DNA from: Fragum whitleyi
Taxonomy: Eukaryota; Mollusca; Bivalvia; Cardiida; Cardiidae
NCBI GenBank assembly: GCA_948146395.1
Contig: OX411545.1
Span: forward strand, 22,151,526-22,215,525
DNA length: 64,000 nt
Direction: 5' to 3'
Shown here: piece by piece, positions 20,581-31,197 of the stretch
How positions within the stretch are numbered: the stretch's first letter is position 1
Layout of the letters: every line of letters begins with the position of its first letter
Translations under genes and position numbers: made by a program
The notes under the pieces: model-generated
The model's input: the letters and a program-made list of their open reading frames with translations, nothing else
What the model was told of the DNA's origin: nothing
Databases searched by the model: none

Positions 20581-20961
20581 CACCTGAAATGCAGCATTTG
20601 ATTTTACCCTTATCCCGCTGTATTTAAATTTTTGTTGAATCAAGTTGCTTTATGGTATACTTTTATTTTATTTTATTATTATTATTTAATTTTTTTTGCA
20701 AAGCAAAAGCTTATTCATAGACTTTTTTGCATTAGAAAATAATCTTGGCTTTTTGTCGTACTGAACCTGGAATATTCCGGCTTAGGCAGAAGGTATAGAC
20801 AAAAGCTATTTAAACAAGATAAGTTTAAAAACATGTAATTTCGAAAGAAATACAATGTACTGCAAAATAATTAGTATGTCCATTGCTTTAAGCACTTTGA
20901 TTGTAATGAAATTTTCGAAGGTTTTTATTCAGAATTTCAAGGGTTGAGAGTGCGGCCTTGA

Positions 20962-21264
20962 TATTTCTTTTTTTTTGGTCGCCACCATAGCGCAGTTGAT
21001 TAGGCATAAGACTTCCAATCTGGCAGTGGTGGGTTCGATCCCCTGTGGCAGCAAATATCCTTTCTGACATTTGTCTCTCACCAATGGGTATATAATCGTA
21101 AACCTATGTGAGATAGCAGTCGGAGGCTAGGAAAGGGTCCAATGGTAGTACAGGTGAAAAAAATACCAGGAATCCATTGCTAGGTGCTCTGGCCGCCGCG
21201 ATAAAACTGCGAAATTGTTGAAAGCGGCTTAAAACCCATTAAAAAAAAAATTGGTATTTCTTTT
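20962..21264 (+). mobile_element. Full-length tRNA-derived SINE with target duplication
   Basis: The element (20972-21254) has a tRNA-like head with A box TAGCGCAGTTG and B box GGTTCGATCCC, an unrelated body (gagatagcagtcggaggctaggaaag...) and an A-rich tail. It is flanked by the 10 bp direct repeat TATTTCTTTT at 20962-20971 and 21255-21264. Acceptor-stem-like GCCAC and GTGGC pair, but the anticodon arm is degenerate, so this is not a functional tRNA gene. Body fragments occur at 10120, 14000, 51416, 53860 and 63758. Confidence 0.88.
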
Positions 21265-21467
21265 CTAAAAGATACTGATATTGTATGCTTTTGCATGTTT
21301 TGGAAAGGTTATCACTATAGAACAAGGGGAGTTGGATTTCATTGGCTTTGCTATAATTTTGGGACAAATTAACCTTGATTATGTACAGGATAATATTTGT
21401 CTCAGTGTAAGATTAAATTATATATTTCATTGAGTAAGCATTAGTAATGAAAGCTATACTTTCACGA

Positions 21468-21700
21468 GTGGCTGACATTTCCAACAATTTGAAATGTTCG
21501 TAGGGTGCAAACATTGAGTAGCATTGACAGCCGTATACTGTAAATATAAAGTTACGATTATGGCCTATAGATACTTTGAGACCTTATCTATATACTAAAT
21601 GCATAGTGAAGACTCTGGCTAGACTGTGTGGATGCACAGGCTGGTCAGAGTCTTTGCTTTTTGGATATTCACATTGTTGGAAGTCTCAAGCACATGCTCA
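21468..21700. repeat. TIR MITE, family TGAGCCTGTGCATGACATTTCC
   Basis: Its left end gtggctgacatttccaacaattt and right end ttgttggaagtctcaagcacatgctca are imperfect inverted repeats. Confidence 0.65.
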
Positions 21701-21774
21701 AATATGATTTTCAAACAGCATAAAACGGCTCATCATTCAAAGTTTCATACTATCCTTGATTTGTATTTTTGACT

Positions 21775-22255
21775 GATCAGGTCCCCAAAAGGGACCATCT
21801 GGGTAGTGGATGAAGTGTCAACCCTTGTCAGCCTGCATGGACTGTGCAGACTGACTTAGGTCTAAACCTTTCTCACTTGTCTTATTTTCTGAATCTTGAG
21901 TGATCATTCTATCTTCATGTGAAGAATTTTGAAATGCAAACTCTGGTTGACCCATACTGGAACCAGTCCCTTTTTCAAAAATGTGACCCATCATGCGAAA
22001 AGGGGACCATCTTGGTAGAACTTAATTGTTGATCCTAGTCGGACTGAGCAGGTTGTGCAGGCTGACTAGGATCAAACTTTTCACACTTTTCTTATATTCC
22101 AAATCTAGAAAGATCAATCTACCTTCCTTTGACAACAAATTTTAAATATGACCTCTTGTTGACCTATCCTGGGACAAATTACTTGTTCAAAAGTCTATTT
22201 CACTGATTTCCCAGATGATCCCTTTTTGTGTGACAGGTCACACATTTATTTACCC
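21775..22255. repeat. Two-unit repeat of the AGGGACCATCTGGGTAG type
   Basis: Two diverged units begin at about 21783 and 22000 (aagggaccatctgggtagt; aaggggaccatcttggtag). Each carries a gcctgcatggactgtgcagactgact-type hairpin and gatcaatctaccttc. Smaller pieces are at 9390-9500 and 42838-42955. Confidence 0.55.
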
Positions 22256-22622
22256 AGCTCTCAGAATCTCAGTTTCCATGTTAGGGTCACATTTCTTTTA
22301 AACTACGAGTGATGTGTATACTATCAAAATTTGCAATTTTCATGACCTCCTTTTGATAGAATAGTTTTACATGTTTTGAATATAAAAATCTACACTATTT
22401 TTTTTCATAGAAGAATTATAAAGGTAACTTCAAGTTTAAATCTGCCAATCAAATGTCCTTAGAAGTTCTCTTCCTTGGACAGCCATTTTAGGACTTTCTT
22501 ACTGTTGAATGAATTAAGATTAGAATGCAGGCACAATCATATTCATGCGGTGCGATTCTTGTCAATAAGAATAATCAAGTTTATTGCTCAGGAATTTTTA
22601 TAAAGATTTTCTCTTTCTTTAG

Positions 22623-22858
22623 ATTCAGCATCGACCACTTCCAAAAGGTTTGAGGGAAGACTGAAGTATGACTATCTAGCTGATTCTGATGTTTCTGAAG
22701 CCTGCCTTCAGCAGTATATCAGTGAGCAAACTACTCGTGCAACCCAGATGGCCGGACGGATGAGAGGCCTTTGCTCAATTTATTTGGATTTTGATGTTGT
22801 TATTGATTTTGACGAGGCTAGGTTTGCTGGAGTGGTGCATAGTGGGAATAATCGCCAG
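22623..22858 (+). CDS. Exon 12: first half of an unassigned extracellular domain
   Basis: The 79-residue segment begins DSASTTSKRFEGRLKYDY, includes EACLQQYISEQTTRATQ and GLCSIYLDFDVVIDFDEARF, and ends HSGNNRQ. It enters in phase 1 and leaves in phase 0 at GTAAGA, the only phase-0 boundary seen. It has two cysteines, predicted strand/helix alternation and no transmembrane segment. I do not recognise the family. In SVEP1-like proteins an unnamed region also separates the HYR/CCP part from the ephrin-receptor-like repeats, so position alone fits. The reading frame continues into exon 13. Confidence 0.82.
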
Positions 22859-23789
22859 GTAAGAACTGAGAATAAGGCTTTTTGATAGGAAATAAAATTA
22901 TGATGTTTCATTTTGGCGTTGGTGTGTTCATGAAGTAAGTCAGATGGAGGAGGAGCTAAATGCAAAAGGTAAAATACAAGGGAGGACCTGTGATAGTTCC
23001 GCTATGTTTTGGAAGAAATTAACTTAGCAGTGGTAACTGAGGTTTTTAGCTCCACTGGCTGAAAGCCGCTGGGGCTATTGTCATGGCGTTGTGTCCGTCG
23101 TGCGTCCATCTGTGCGTCTGTGCGTCCGGTCGTAAACTTTTTCTTTAAAAATCTTCTCCTCAGAAACTACTGGATGAATTTCAACCAAACTTCACAGGAA
23201 TGATCCTTGGGTGACTCTCTTTCAAAGTTGTTCAAGAAATTTTGATCCAATGAAAAACATGGATTTAATGGGCGTGGCTAATTTCCAAATATGGTAAAAA
23301 GTGACTTTTCTCAGGTTCTAATAGACCTATTTCACATAAGTCTGCGCATGGGCGGAAATCTCTTGACTCCGCCCCTTATACAAACCAGGGGGCATGTCAT
23401 TTTAGTCCAGTAAAAGTTTATAGTATAATAGTATATCTTAAACCACAAAATACTTATGGTTATAAACGATATCAATATTATTTTTACACATAATTAGAAT
23501 GTAGTTTAAATGCCTAAATTCTGAATGCACTTTTTTGTCATAATCCTATTTTTTGCTTTTGATTAACATTTCTTTATCTAACCCTATTTAGCGTCCCAGA
23601 CCTATGAAGAAGTATTTTGATTTTTGTTATTATACTGACTTTTTTTTTTAAATTTTATCATTAAAGTTTCTGTATGAAATATTTTTATTCATATATTATT
23701 CCTTCTCTTATTCAGATCTTTTAATTTATTCAGCTCTTTTTATTAAAATCCCAATATTACTAAAAAATAAAAAATACGTAGCCTACTTT

Positions 23790-24573
23790 GGCGTGTAATC
23801 GGTTGCAAAATTATATGAAAAAAATAATTGTTCCATAATACGAATATTTATTCCAAAAATAGATAAATTATGGTAAAAAAAATATATATATTCATTAAAT
23901 TAAATTATTTGTTCTATAGTTATTTATATTTATTCAATAATGATAAATATTTATTCTATAATTATGATTTTTTTTTTTTTAAAATAAATAATTTATTCAA
24001 TAATCAAAAATATTTATTCTATAATTGTAAATATTTGTTGTATAATGAAAAAAAATATTTATTGTATAATTTAAAATATTTATTGTATAATTTTAAATTT
24101 TTATGCCCCCGATAGGGAGGCATCATAAATTTGACTTGTCCGTCCGTCCGTCTGTCCGTCCGTCTGTCCGTCCGTCCGTCCGTCATTCCGTCCAAAAACT
24201 TTAACATTGGCCATAACTTCCTTGTTACTTAACATATTCGCATCATACTTTACCACAACATTCCTTGGTACATTACCTTTCTGTAGGCACATACTTTGGT
24301 GACCTTGACCCCTGGATGACCTTGACCTTCAACATAGATTGGCCATTATTTAAAATCAAAGCGGTGTCGGGGGCATTGTCATCTTACAGTGACAGCTCTT
24401 GTTTTTTGTATAATTTAAAATATTTGTTCAAAGATTGAACATAAATAATTATTTCTATAATGTAAAATAATTTATTCAATACCTCACACAAAATATTTAT
24501 TCAATAATTAGCATTCTGGGAAGGAAGTGGCTAGCCATAGACTGGGAAGATGATCGACTTTCACGATAGACTG
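23790..24573 (+). repeat. Left arm of a large AT-rich inverted repeat
   Basis: This arm (ggcgtgtaatcggttgcaa...gactttcacgatagactgg) is the reverse complement of 25565-26048 over about 480 bp once the 307 bp insert at 24098-24404 is removed. It is made largely of degenerate tattgtataatttaaaatattt units. Confidence 0.85.
24098..24404 (+). mobile_element. TTTTTATGCCCCCGATAGGG element, copy 2, in an inverted-repeat arm
   Basis: A 307 bp element nearly identical to 20129-20418, apart from a longer TCCG tract (about 24137-24190). The opposite arm of the inverted repeat (25700-25760) lacks it and shows the pre-insertion sequence. The element sits in a T-rich spot with no obvious long target duplication. 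Confidence 0.85.
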
Positions 24574-24679
24574 GCAAATAAGTTTCTCGCCTCTTCTAAA
24601 CAAACTATTCTTTGGGGAGGGGGGGGGGGATTCAACCTTTGACAAGATAAACATATTGAAATACTGATAACCCCTAGAG

Positions 24680-25330
24680 TTGATAAAGAGAATAAAGGCT
24701 ATTTTTCCTGTATTTTCTCATATGACAGTACATTTCTCAAAAGGGATTATCATTTTGACTATATACCCGGTATACATTCTGACCAAATTTTATGAAAATT
24801 GGACAATATGTGTGGCCTCTAGAGTGAAAACAAGAAAATTGTCATTAAGGCTCCTTTACACGTGATATGGCATGGATCCTTCCCATTTTCAATAGGGTCC
24901 ATTCTTGTGACCTGACCAATATTTTGACCAACGTCCATAATTATGGCTTCTAGAGTGTAAACAAGAAAATTTTTATTAAGACCCCTTTCCCGGTGATATC
25001 ACATGGATTATCCCAATTTTCAATGGGGTTCATTCTTGTGACCTGACCATAATTCTGACCAACGTTCATTAAGATTGGGTTATAAATATGGCTTCTAGAG
25101 TGTAAACAAGAAAATTGTCAACAAGGCCCCATTCCTCGTGATATGGCATAGACACCTCCCATTTTCAAAAGAGTTCATTCTTGTGACCTGGCCAACATTC
25201 TGACCAAGTTTCATGAATATTGGGTCATATTTGTGGCTTCTTGAGAGTTAACACTTAAATTGTTGATGCCAGACGACACACAACACTCGATGGACATTCA
25301 TTGGTCACAAAAGCTCACCTTTCCTCAAAA
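24680..25330 (-). mobile_element. Family A copy in reverse orientation, inside the inverted-repeat loop
   Basis: Read on the minus strand, it has aaaggtgagcttttgtgacc, gtgtcgtctggc, then monomers of about 145 bp (ctagaggccacaaatatgacccaat...gaaaatgggaaggatcc). The terminal hairpin end is decayed. It occupies the spacer between the two arms of the large inverted repeat. Confidence 0.7.
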
Positions 25331-25564
25331 AGACTTTCATTTAGGAACAGTTTTAAGTTATACGATTTCACCAAATTGATTCCAGATTCTTAACAGCTGG
25401 CCAGCCAAAGGGGAGTACTGCCGAAAATCAATAAATCGGTTAAATTTAATTGAAGGGTAGATGAATTTCGTCAGTTTTACATTCTTTGAAAGTATTAACA
25501 CAGTCAACTTCGTAATTGAGCCTGTTAAAATCTTCCAGGAAGTAACGTAGATTTGGGAGATTTT

Positions 25565-26048
25565 CCAGTCTATCGTAAAAGTCGATCATGTTCCCAGTCT
25601 ATGGCTAGCCACTTCCTTCCCAGAATGCTAATTATTGAATAAATATATTGTGTGAGGTATTGAATGAATTATTTTAAATTATAGAAATAATTATTTATAG
25701 TCAATCTTTGAACAAATATTTTAGATTATACAATAAATATTTAAAATTATACAATAAATATTTTAAATTATACAATAAATATTTTTTTCATTATACAACA
25801 AATATTTACAATTATAGAATAAATATTTTTAATTATTGAATAAATAATTTATTTTTTTAAAAAAAAAATAATCATAATTATAGAATAAATATTTATCATT
25901 ATTGAATAAATATAAAAAACTTTAGAACAAATAATCTAATTTATTGAATAAATGTATTTTTTTCCATAATTTATTTATTTTTGGAATAAATATTCGAATT
26001 ATAGAACAATTATTTTTTTCATATAATTTTGCAACCGATTACACGCCA
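25565..26048 (-). repeat. Right arm of the large AT-rich inverted repeat
   Basis: Reverse complement of 23790-24573 without the TTTTTATGCCCCCG insert. It starts ccagtctatcgtaaaagtcg and ends caaccgattacacgcc. The arms differ by scattered substitutions, so the palindrome is not newly made. Confidence 0.85.
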
Positions 26049-27772
26049 TAGCCTACTCAATTTTTGCTCTATATAGTATTATATTAATTTCTTTGTATAA
26101 AACATTTTTACCATCACATCGTTATCAACACACTGAGACAAGGAAATGTATTCATGCAAAAAATAATAATAAAAAATAAATAATAAATCATTGAGCGCAC
26201 ATTCAAACCAAACACACCACCTCGTTCAATAATTTTTTTTGTGATATTGCGCTTTTGAAACTCCATGGTAAAAAGAGAAAACTGAAGCCAACAAATTGTC
26301 GATCTTTCAAGTTGTGAATTATGATTGTGGCAAAGTAGGCCCATGTGATATTTTGGCAGTGCAATATTAGTTTCTTTGTGAAAAATGTTATCTATTCACA
26401 ACAGCTGTTTTTTACAAGAAATGTTCATACTTAGGAAATATTAAATGATAATAATAATTAGATAAATACGTCGTATTTTGTAAATACATGTAGCACAGAA
26501 AGACCAGACTTAGTTAAAGTTAGATTCATGTTATTTATCGCATAGGGGCCATATATCTAATACTCATTTAGAATCGTTAAAATATTTTAGCATAAGTCCC
26601 TTGCAGCACTGCTGTTTTTCATATTGCTTGATGAAACTGAATTAAAAATGTAGGGTTTAGTTTAATCTACATGTGTGTTTACAATTTTATAAAGGGTTTT
26701 TCAATATACCATAGACCCCAGATCAAAGAGCGGTAAAACACAAAGGCAGCAGTTAAAGTTACAACACGTGCGCTAAATAAACATTGTACTGGTGACAATT
26801 AAGGGTCGTATGTGACATATGGCATTACGTAATCATATTTAACTTCTATCACATCTTCACGATGAAGATATATAAAGGTGTTTTTGTGCGTTCAATTAGT
26901 CATGAATTTGGAAATTTAATGTAATTGTATTCGTAAGAGGTGAGTGTTAAAAAAAGGCTGTACATAAAGAAAGATAAACTCAGAACTACAAGATACAAAA
27001 TCATTAATTTCGAAACAATGAAATGCACATTTCCAATGTATTTAAATTCCCTTCCCATTATAAGTATGTGTTCAAATTTGAATCATTAACAAAATGAAAT
27101 AGCAACTCGTAATAATAAACCTGCGATTGAATTATTTCTCCCCTTTTCACATTATCCTTATCTCTCGATATGTTTTCGTTTTGTTTTATTCTTCGTTACA
27201 ATAAAAAATTAACATGTGTCGAATATGTCGTCTTTCATTTTTGATTACTTTGCTTTTTATTATCTCTTTATTTTAACTATTTTTGTAATTTTAGTTAATT
27301 AATTAAGATCGATTTGTGACGAACAACTATGTAATTACTAGTATTGTAATAATGAAAATGAATAGTCAAAATGAAAGAAACCTAAACAAACTATCATATC
27401 AAAGTGTTTTCTCAAAACGGTAGATTCTCAGTGGCGGCTATCTGTTTCGATCAAAAAATATTAATTCATCAAGTAGAAAAACACTGAAGAGTTATCTCTG
27501 CAATTTCTTCCACTCAACTCAAGTCTCTTTTTTCAATATTTAAATATAAAAAATCCTAAAAGCGGTCGAAATAGTTTCTAATGACATTTAAGTATTGTTT
27601 TGAATTAAAAAAGTTTGATGATCTATTTTAATGAAAGTTTAAATCGACTGATTTATTCGGATCAATTTCAATGAAATAAAGAGTGGGGAAAAGATGGACG
27701 CCCCCTCGTTTGCATTGTCATGTCAGTTTGACTGAAGAGTACGCAAGGGAGATAATTACGTGAAATACCTCT
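26049..27772. other. Unassigned AT-rich right part of the 4,450 bp element
   Basis: Between the inverted repeat and the right TIR lie about 1.7 kb of AT-rich sequence with no recognisable open frame, RNA or internal repeat. The corresponding left part (23341-23789) is only about 450 bp and is unrelated except near the TIR. Confidence 0.6.
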
Positions 27773-28681
27773 ATTGATAGATATCAACCAAATTTTACAT
27801 GAATGATCCTTGGGTGACCCTTAATCAGTCTACAAAAAATTATTGTGATCGGATGAAAAATATATATATAATTGGCGGAGGTCATTTCTCTAAATGTTAT
27901 ATAGTAGAAACTTTGAAAACCATTTCTCAGAATGTAACTGATAGATATCAGCCAAATTTTACATGAATGATTCTTGGATGACCCTTTATCAGTCTACAAA
28001 AAATTATTGTGATCAGATGGAAAATATGTATATTATGGGCAGAGGTCATTTCTCTATATGTTATATAGTGGAACTTTTGAAAATCATTTTCTCAGGATGA
28101 AATTGATGGATATCAATCATATTTCACTGGAATGATCCTTGAGTGACCCTTCATCAGTCTACCAAAATCTATTCTGAAAAATTTGTATTTTATGGGCGGA
28201 GGTCATTTTGCTATATGTTATATAGTGGAAACTTTGAAAATCATTTTCTCAGAATGTAACTGATGGATATTAATCAAACTTCATTAGTATGATCCTTGGG
28301 TGACCCATTATCATGCAGCAAAAAATTATTGTGATCGGATGAAAAATATGCATTTTATGGGTGGAGGTCATTTCTCAATATGTTGAATAGTGGAAACTAT
28401 GAAAATCATTTTCTCAAAATGTAATTGATGGATATCAATCAAACATCTTTGGCATGATCTTTGGGTGACCAATTATCATTCAGCCAAAATTATTTTGATT
28501 TGATGAAAAAAATGTCTTTTAAGAGCGGAAGTCATTTCTCTATCTGTTATAAAGTTGAAACTTTGAAAATCATTCAACATCAGTAGAACCCCAAATATCT
28601 TAAAATCTAGTCAAAACATCTATTTGCTTTTACAAGAATTTCAAGCCTGTGGAGCGACTCAAGCCATTCATGGCTTTCTAA

Positions 28682-28772
28682 TTCTAATGATTTTCATTAG
28701 GAAACCTTAGTCAACATTGTGAAAGATCATGAGTTCCGAAATGTTCAGAACTATTACGGTTCCACAACCTAA
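28682..28772. repeat. Half copy of the TTAAGGTAGTGGACC foldback MITE
   Basis: It reads taatgattttcattaggaaacc...tgttcagaactattacggttcc and corresponds to the right half of the palindrome seen complete at 32738-32899. It abuts the 3' end of the family B element. Confidence 0.6.
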
Positions 28773-29083
28773 AAACCAGTGAAGTAATACAGTCCCCCTG
28801 ACAAAAATCAAACAAAATACATTCTTGTTTACTCCTTTTTATGATATGGCCATAACTCAATTATGTTCATAATTAGATGTAATGACTTATGACTATCTCT
28901 TTGTTGAACTATCTATCCGTGAATTTATTAGTCCCCAAAAGTTTGACGTAAGGAGATACGACTGAATGTTAAAGTCATTTTTAGCTCCACTGGACTAAGT
29001 CCAGCGAAGCTTATGCTGTGGCCCCTTGTTTGAAGTTAGTGTGTCTGTCCTACCTTGCGTCTGCATATCTGTCCATCTGTTAA

Positions 29084-30434
29084 ATTTTTTAGCTCACCTG
29101 AGCTAAACATGCTCAAGGGGAGCTTTTAGGATCACCCTGACTCTGTCGTCCTTCGTCTGTCATGTGTCGTGCGTCCTCATCTTTCTTAAAACTTCTTCTC
29201 ATAAACCAAGGTCGATTTCAATGCAATTTTGCCAGAATGTGCCTTGGGTGACTCCCTTTAAAAATTGTTCACTAAATTTTGATTGGTCCATGAATATGGG
29301 TGTGGCAGGGCAGGGCTTATTTTGAGCCTGGAATCTGTGAACAACATCTCCTCATACCACTGGGCTCATTTCAATGAAAGTTTACTAGAATGTTCCTTGG
29401 GTAACCCTTTTCAAAAATTGTTCACTAAATTTAGATTGACCTATAAATTTGGGTGTGGCAGGGCGGGGCTTGTTTTTAGCCGAAAAAATCTTTTTACAAC
29501 ATCTCCTCCTGAACCACTTGGCCGATTTCAATGAAACCTTACCAGAATGTTCCTTTGGTGACCCTCCTCTAGAATTGTTTGCTAAATTCTGATTGACCCA
29601 TAAATATTTGTGTGGCGGGATGTGCAATTTTTCACTTTGAAATCTTTGAAAGACACCTCCTCTTGAGCCACTGGGCCATTTAAAATGAAACTTCACCAGA
29701 ATGTTCCTTGGGTGATCCTTTGCTAAATTTGTTCTCTAAACTGTGATTTGCCCGTAAAAAAGGGCGTGGCAGGGCGGGGCTCATTTTGAGCCTGTAAGCT
29801 TTGAATGACATCTCCTACTGAACCACTGGGCTGATTTCAATAAACTTTAACAGAATGTTCCTTGAGTGACCCTGTTCAAAAATTGTTCATGAAATTATGA
29901 TTGACCAATAAATATGGGCGTGGCAGGATGGGGCTTGTTTTGAGCCTGAAATCATTGAACAACATCTCCTCTTCAACCGCTAGGCTGATTTCAATGAAAC
30001 TTTACCAGAATGTTCCTTGGGTGACTCTTTTCAAAAATTGATCACAAATTTTGATTGACCCATAAATATGGGCCAGGCTGGTAGGGCTATTTTGAGCCCA
30101 AAATCTTTAAATAACATCTCCTCTTCAACCACGTGGCCGATTTCAATAATATTTTACCAGAATGTTCCTTGGGTGACCCTCTTCAAAATTAGTTTTACAA
30201 AATTTTGATTTGCCCATAAATATGGGCATGGCAGGGGGGTGCTTATTTTTGGTAGCCTCATCAGTAAAGAATTCGTGGGCAGGGTCCATTTACACTTAAA
30301 ATTCTGGGAATAACATCTCTTCACCAATTAGGCAAAAGTGAATGAAACTTGGTAAGAAAGTTACTTTGATGGGTTCCACTAGACCAATGAAATTAAGGTT
30401 AGTGGTTTAGGGCCATTCTGCTGGCCCTCTTGTT
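29084..30434 (+). mobile_element. Family A variant with ~154 bp tandem monomers
   Basis: It begins TTTTTTAGCTCACCTGAG with the arm gctcaaggggagct. About seven monomers are marked by tgtggcaggg at 29301, 29454, 29611, 29765, 29919, 30073 and 30228, that is spacings of 153-157. It ends with the hairpin ggccattctgctggcc and CTCTTGTTT. It interrupts a short TTTTTAGCTCCACTGGAC start at 28978-29083. Confidence 0.75.
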
Positions 30435-30941
30435 TGTGTAATTGCCCTTTGATACATTATTAAGTTGATTTATGTTTGGAGCATTTCTCAAAAAGTATGC
30501 AAGCTAGAATCATAGATCACATCATTAGAACCGTTACTCTACTCATATTTTTTGAGTTACTGCCCTATATTAATTGACAAAGAATATGTCAACATCCTGC
30601 TCTTGTTTCTAGACCCTTTAAATAACATACAATTCATGAATAGTGATTTTTAAAACCATTTAAATCTAATTTCTAGGATATTTTGAATAATGAAGAGGAT
30701 TTTGAAAAAAATTCGCTTAATGAAAATTGGCTGCTTAAAAGACATGGTTGCTCGAGCAAGATTGACTGTAGTTATAGTTGCAAGAGCATCTATGTCTGTG
30801 TCACATTTTTTATTTTAAGTTTTTATTTTACATAGTTCTAGGACAGTCCTTTTGCAAGTTACAGATTGTGATTTAAAGTTTTGATCAAGTTCCATGTAAA
30901 TAAAATGCTAACATTGTTTGGATTTTCCGTTTTTTTTTCAG

Positions 30942-31197
30942 GTCACCATTGAGTACTTTTATACATTCGAACAAACCCTTGGAGACTCTCAGAATTTGAA
31001 TTTTACAGTCATGAGAAATTGTTCAAGTATTTACAATAGAGAAATAGGAAACCCAGAAACATTTGAGTTTGGAAACCCGATTACTACTGTGGCTGGTTGC
31101 CCCAACCTAAATGCAGCCTTTTTTGCTAATCAGACCCATGCCGACTTTTTCTGTCCGACACCATATTATGAATCACTGCAGAACGAAGATGTTTGTG
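30942..31197 (+). CDS. Exon 13: second half of the unassigned domain
   Basis: The 85-residue exon starts VTIEYFYTFEQTLGDSQN, includes FTVMRNCSSIYNREIGN and VAGCPNLNAAFFANQT, and ends CPTPYYESLQNEDVC. It enters in phase 0 after a strong polypyrimidine tract and leaves in phase 1 at GTATGT. It has four cysteines and three sequons (NFT, NCS, NQT), consistent with a secreted domain. The Met inside the exon is not a start. With exon 12 it makes a domain of about 165 residues and six cysteines that I cannot name. Confidence 0.85.

Larger units (their letters stand above)
15970..22622 (+). other. Intron 11
   Basis: A 6.65 kb intron. It holds an interrupted Helentron-like element (16036-16649), a MITE (17222-17573), a family A element (17996-18842), TIR MITEs (19222-19431, 21468-21700), a composite hairpin region split by a TTTTTATGCCCCCG element (19985-20580), a full SINE (20962-21264) and a repeated tgacccta-type block (21775-22255). 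The intervals 16650-17221, 18843-19221, 19432-19984, 20581-20961 and 22256-22622 show nothing recognisable. Confidence 0.75.
23323..27772. mobile_element. 4,450 bp TIR element without transposase, nested in family B
   Basis: The left end AGACCTATTTCACATAAG and the reverse complement of the right end, AGAGGTATTTCACGTAAT, form imperfect TIRs. Similarity extends inward (acaaaccagggggcatgtcat versus gcaaacgagggggcgtccat). AT flanks both sides (23321-23322, 27773-27774) as a possible 2 bp target duplication. Inside are a large inverted repeat (23790-26048), a TTTTTATGCCCCCG insert and a reversed family A copy. No open frame resembles a transposase, so mobility would need an outside enzyme. Confidence 0.75.
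23043..28680 (+). mobile_element. Family B Helentron-like element, interrupted
   Basis: The 5' part is 23043-23322: TTTTTAGCTCCACTGGCTG, hairpin with ggggcta, GTCCGTCGTGCGTCC. The 3' part is 27773-28680: monomers of about 160 bp with gaaaatcattttctcagaatgtaac, ending GTGGAGCGACTCAAGCCATTCATGGCTTTCTA. Uninterrupted copies at 49824-50853 and 56162-57372 show the two parts are contiguous apart from a 4,450 bp insert after ctcaggttctaat. Confidence 0.8.
22859..30941 (+). other. Intron 12 (8.08 kb, phase 0)
   Basis: The largest intron of the window. It holds a family B element (23043-28680) interrupted by a 4,450 bp TIR element (23323-27772), a partial MITE (28682-28772), the start of another TTTTTAGCTCCAC element (28978), and a large family A variant with ~154 bp monomers (29084-30434). 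The last 500 bases include the TACAGTC-type remnant ending at 30771. I found no gene. Confidence 0.8.

Noticed and set aside
20979..21052. Possible functional tRNA gene
   Set aside because: A and B boxes and a partial acceptor stem exist, but the anticodon arm is degenerate and the sequence continues into a SINE body with A-tail and target duplication.
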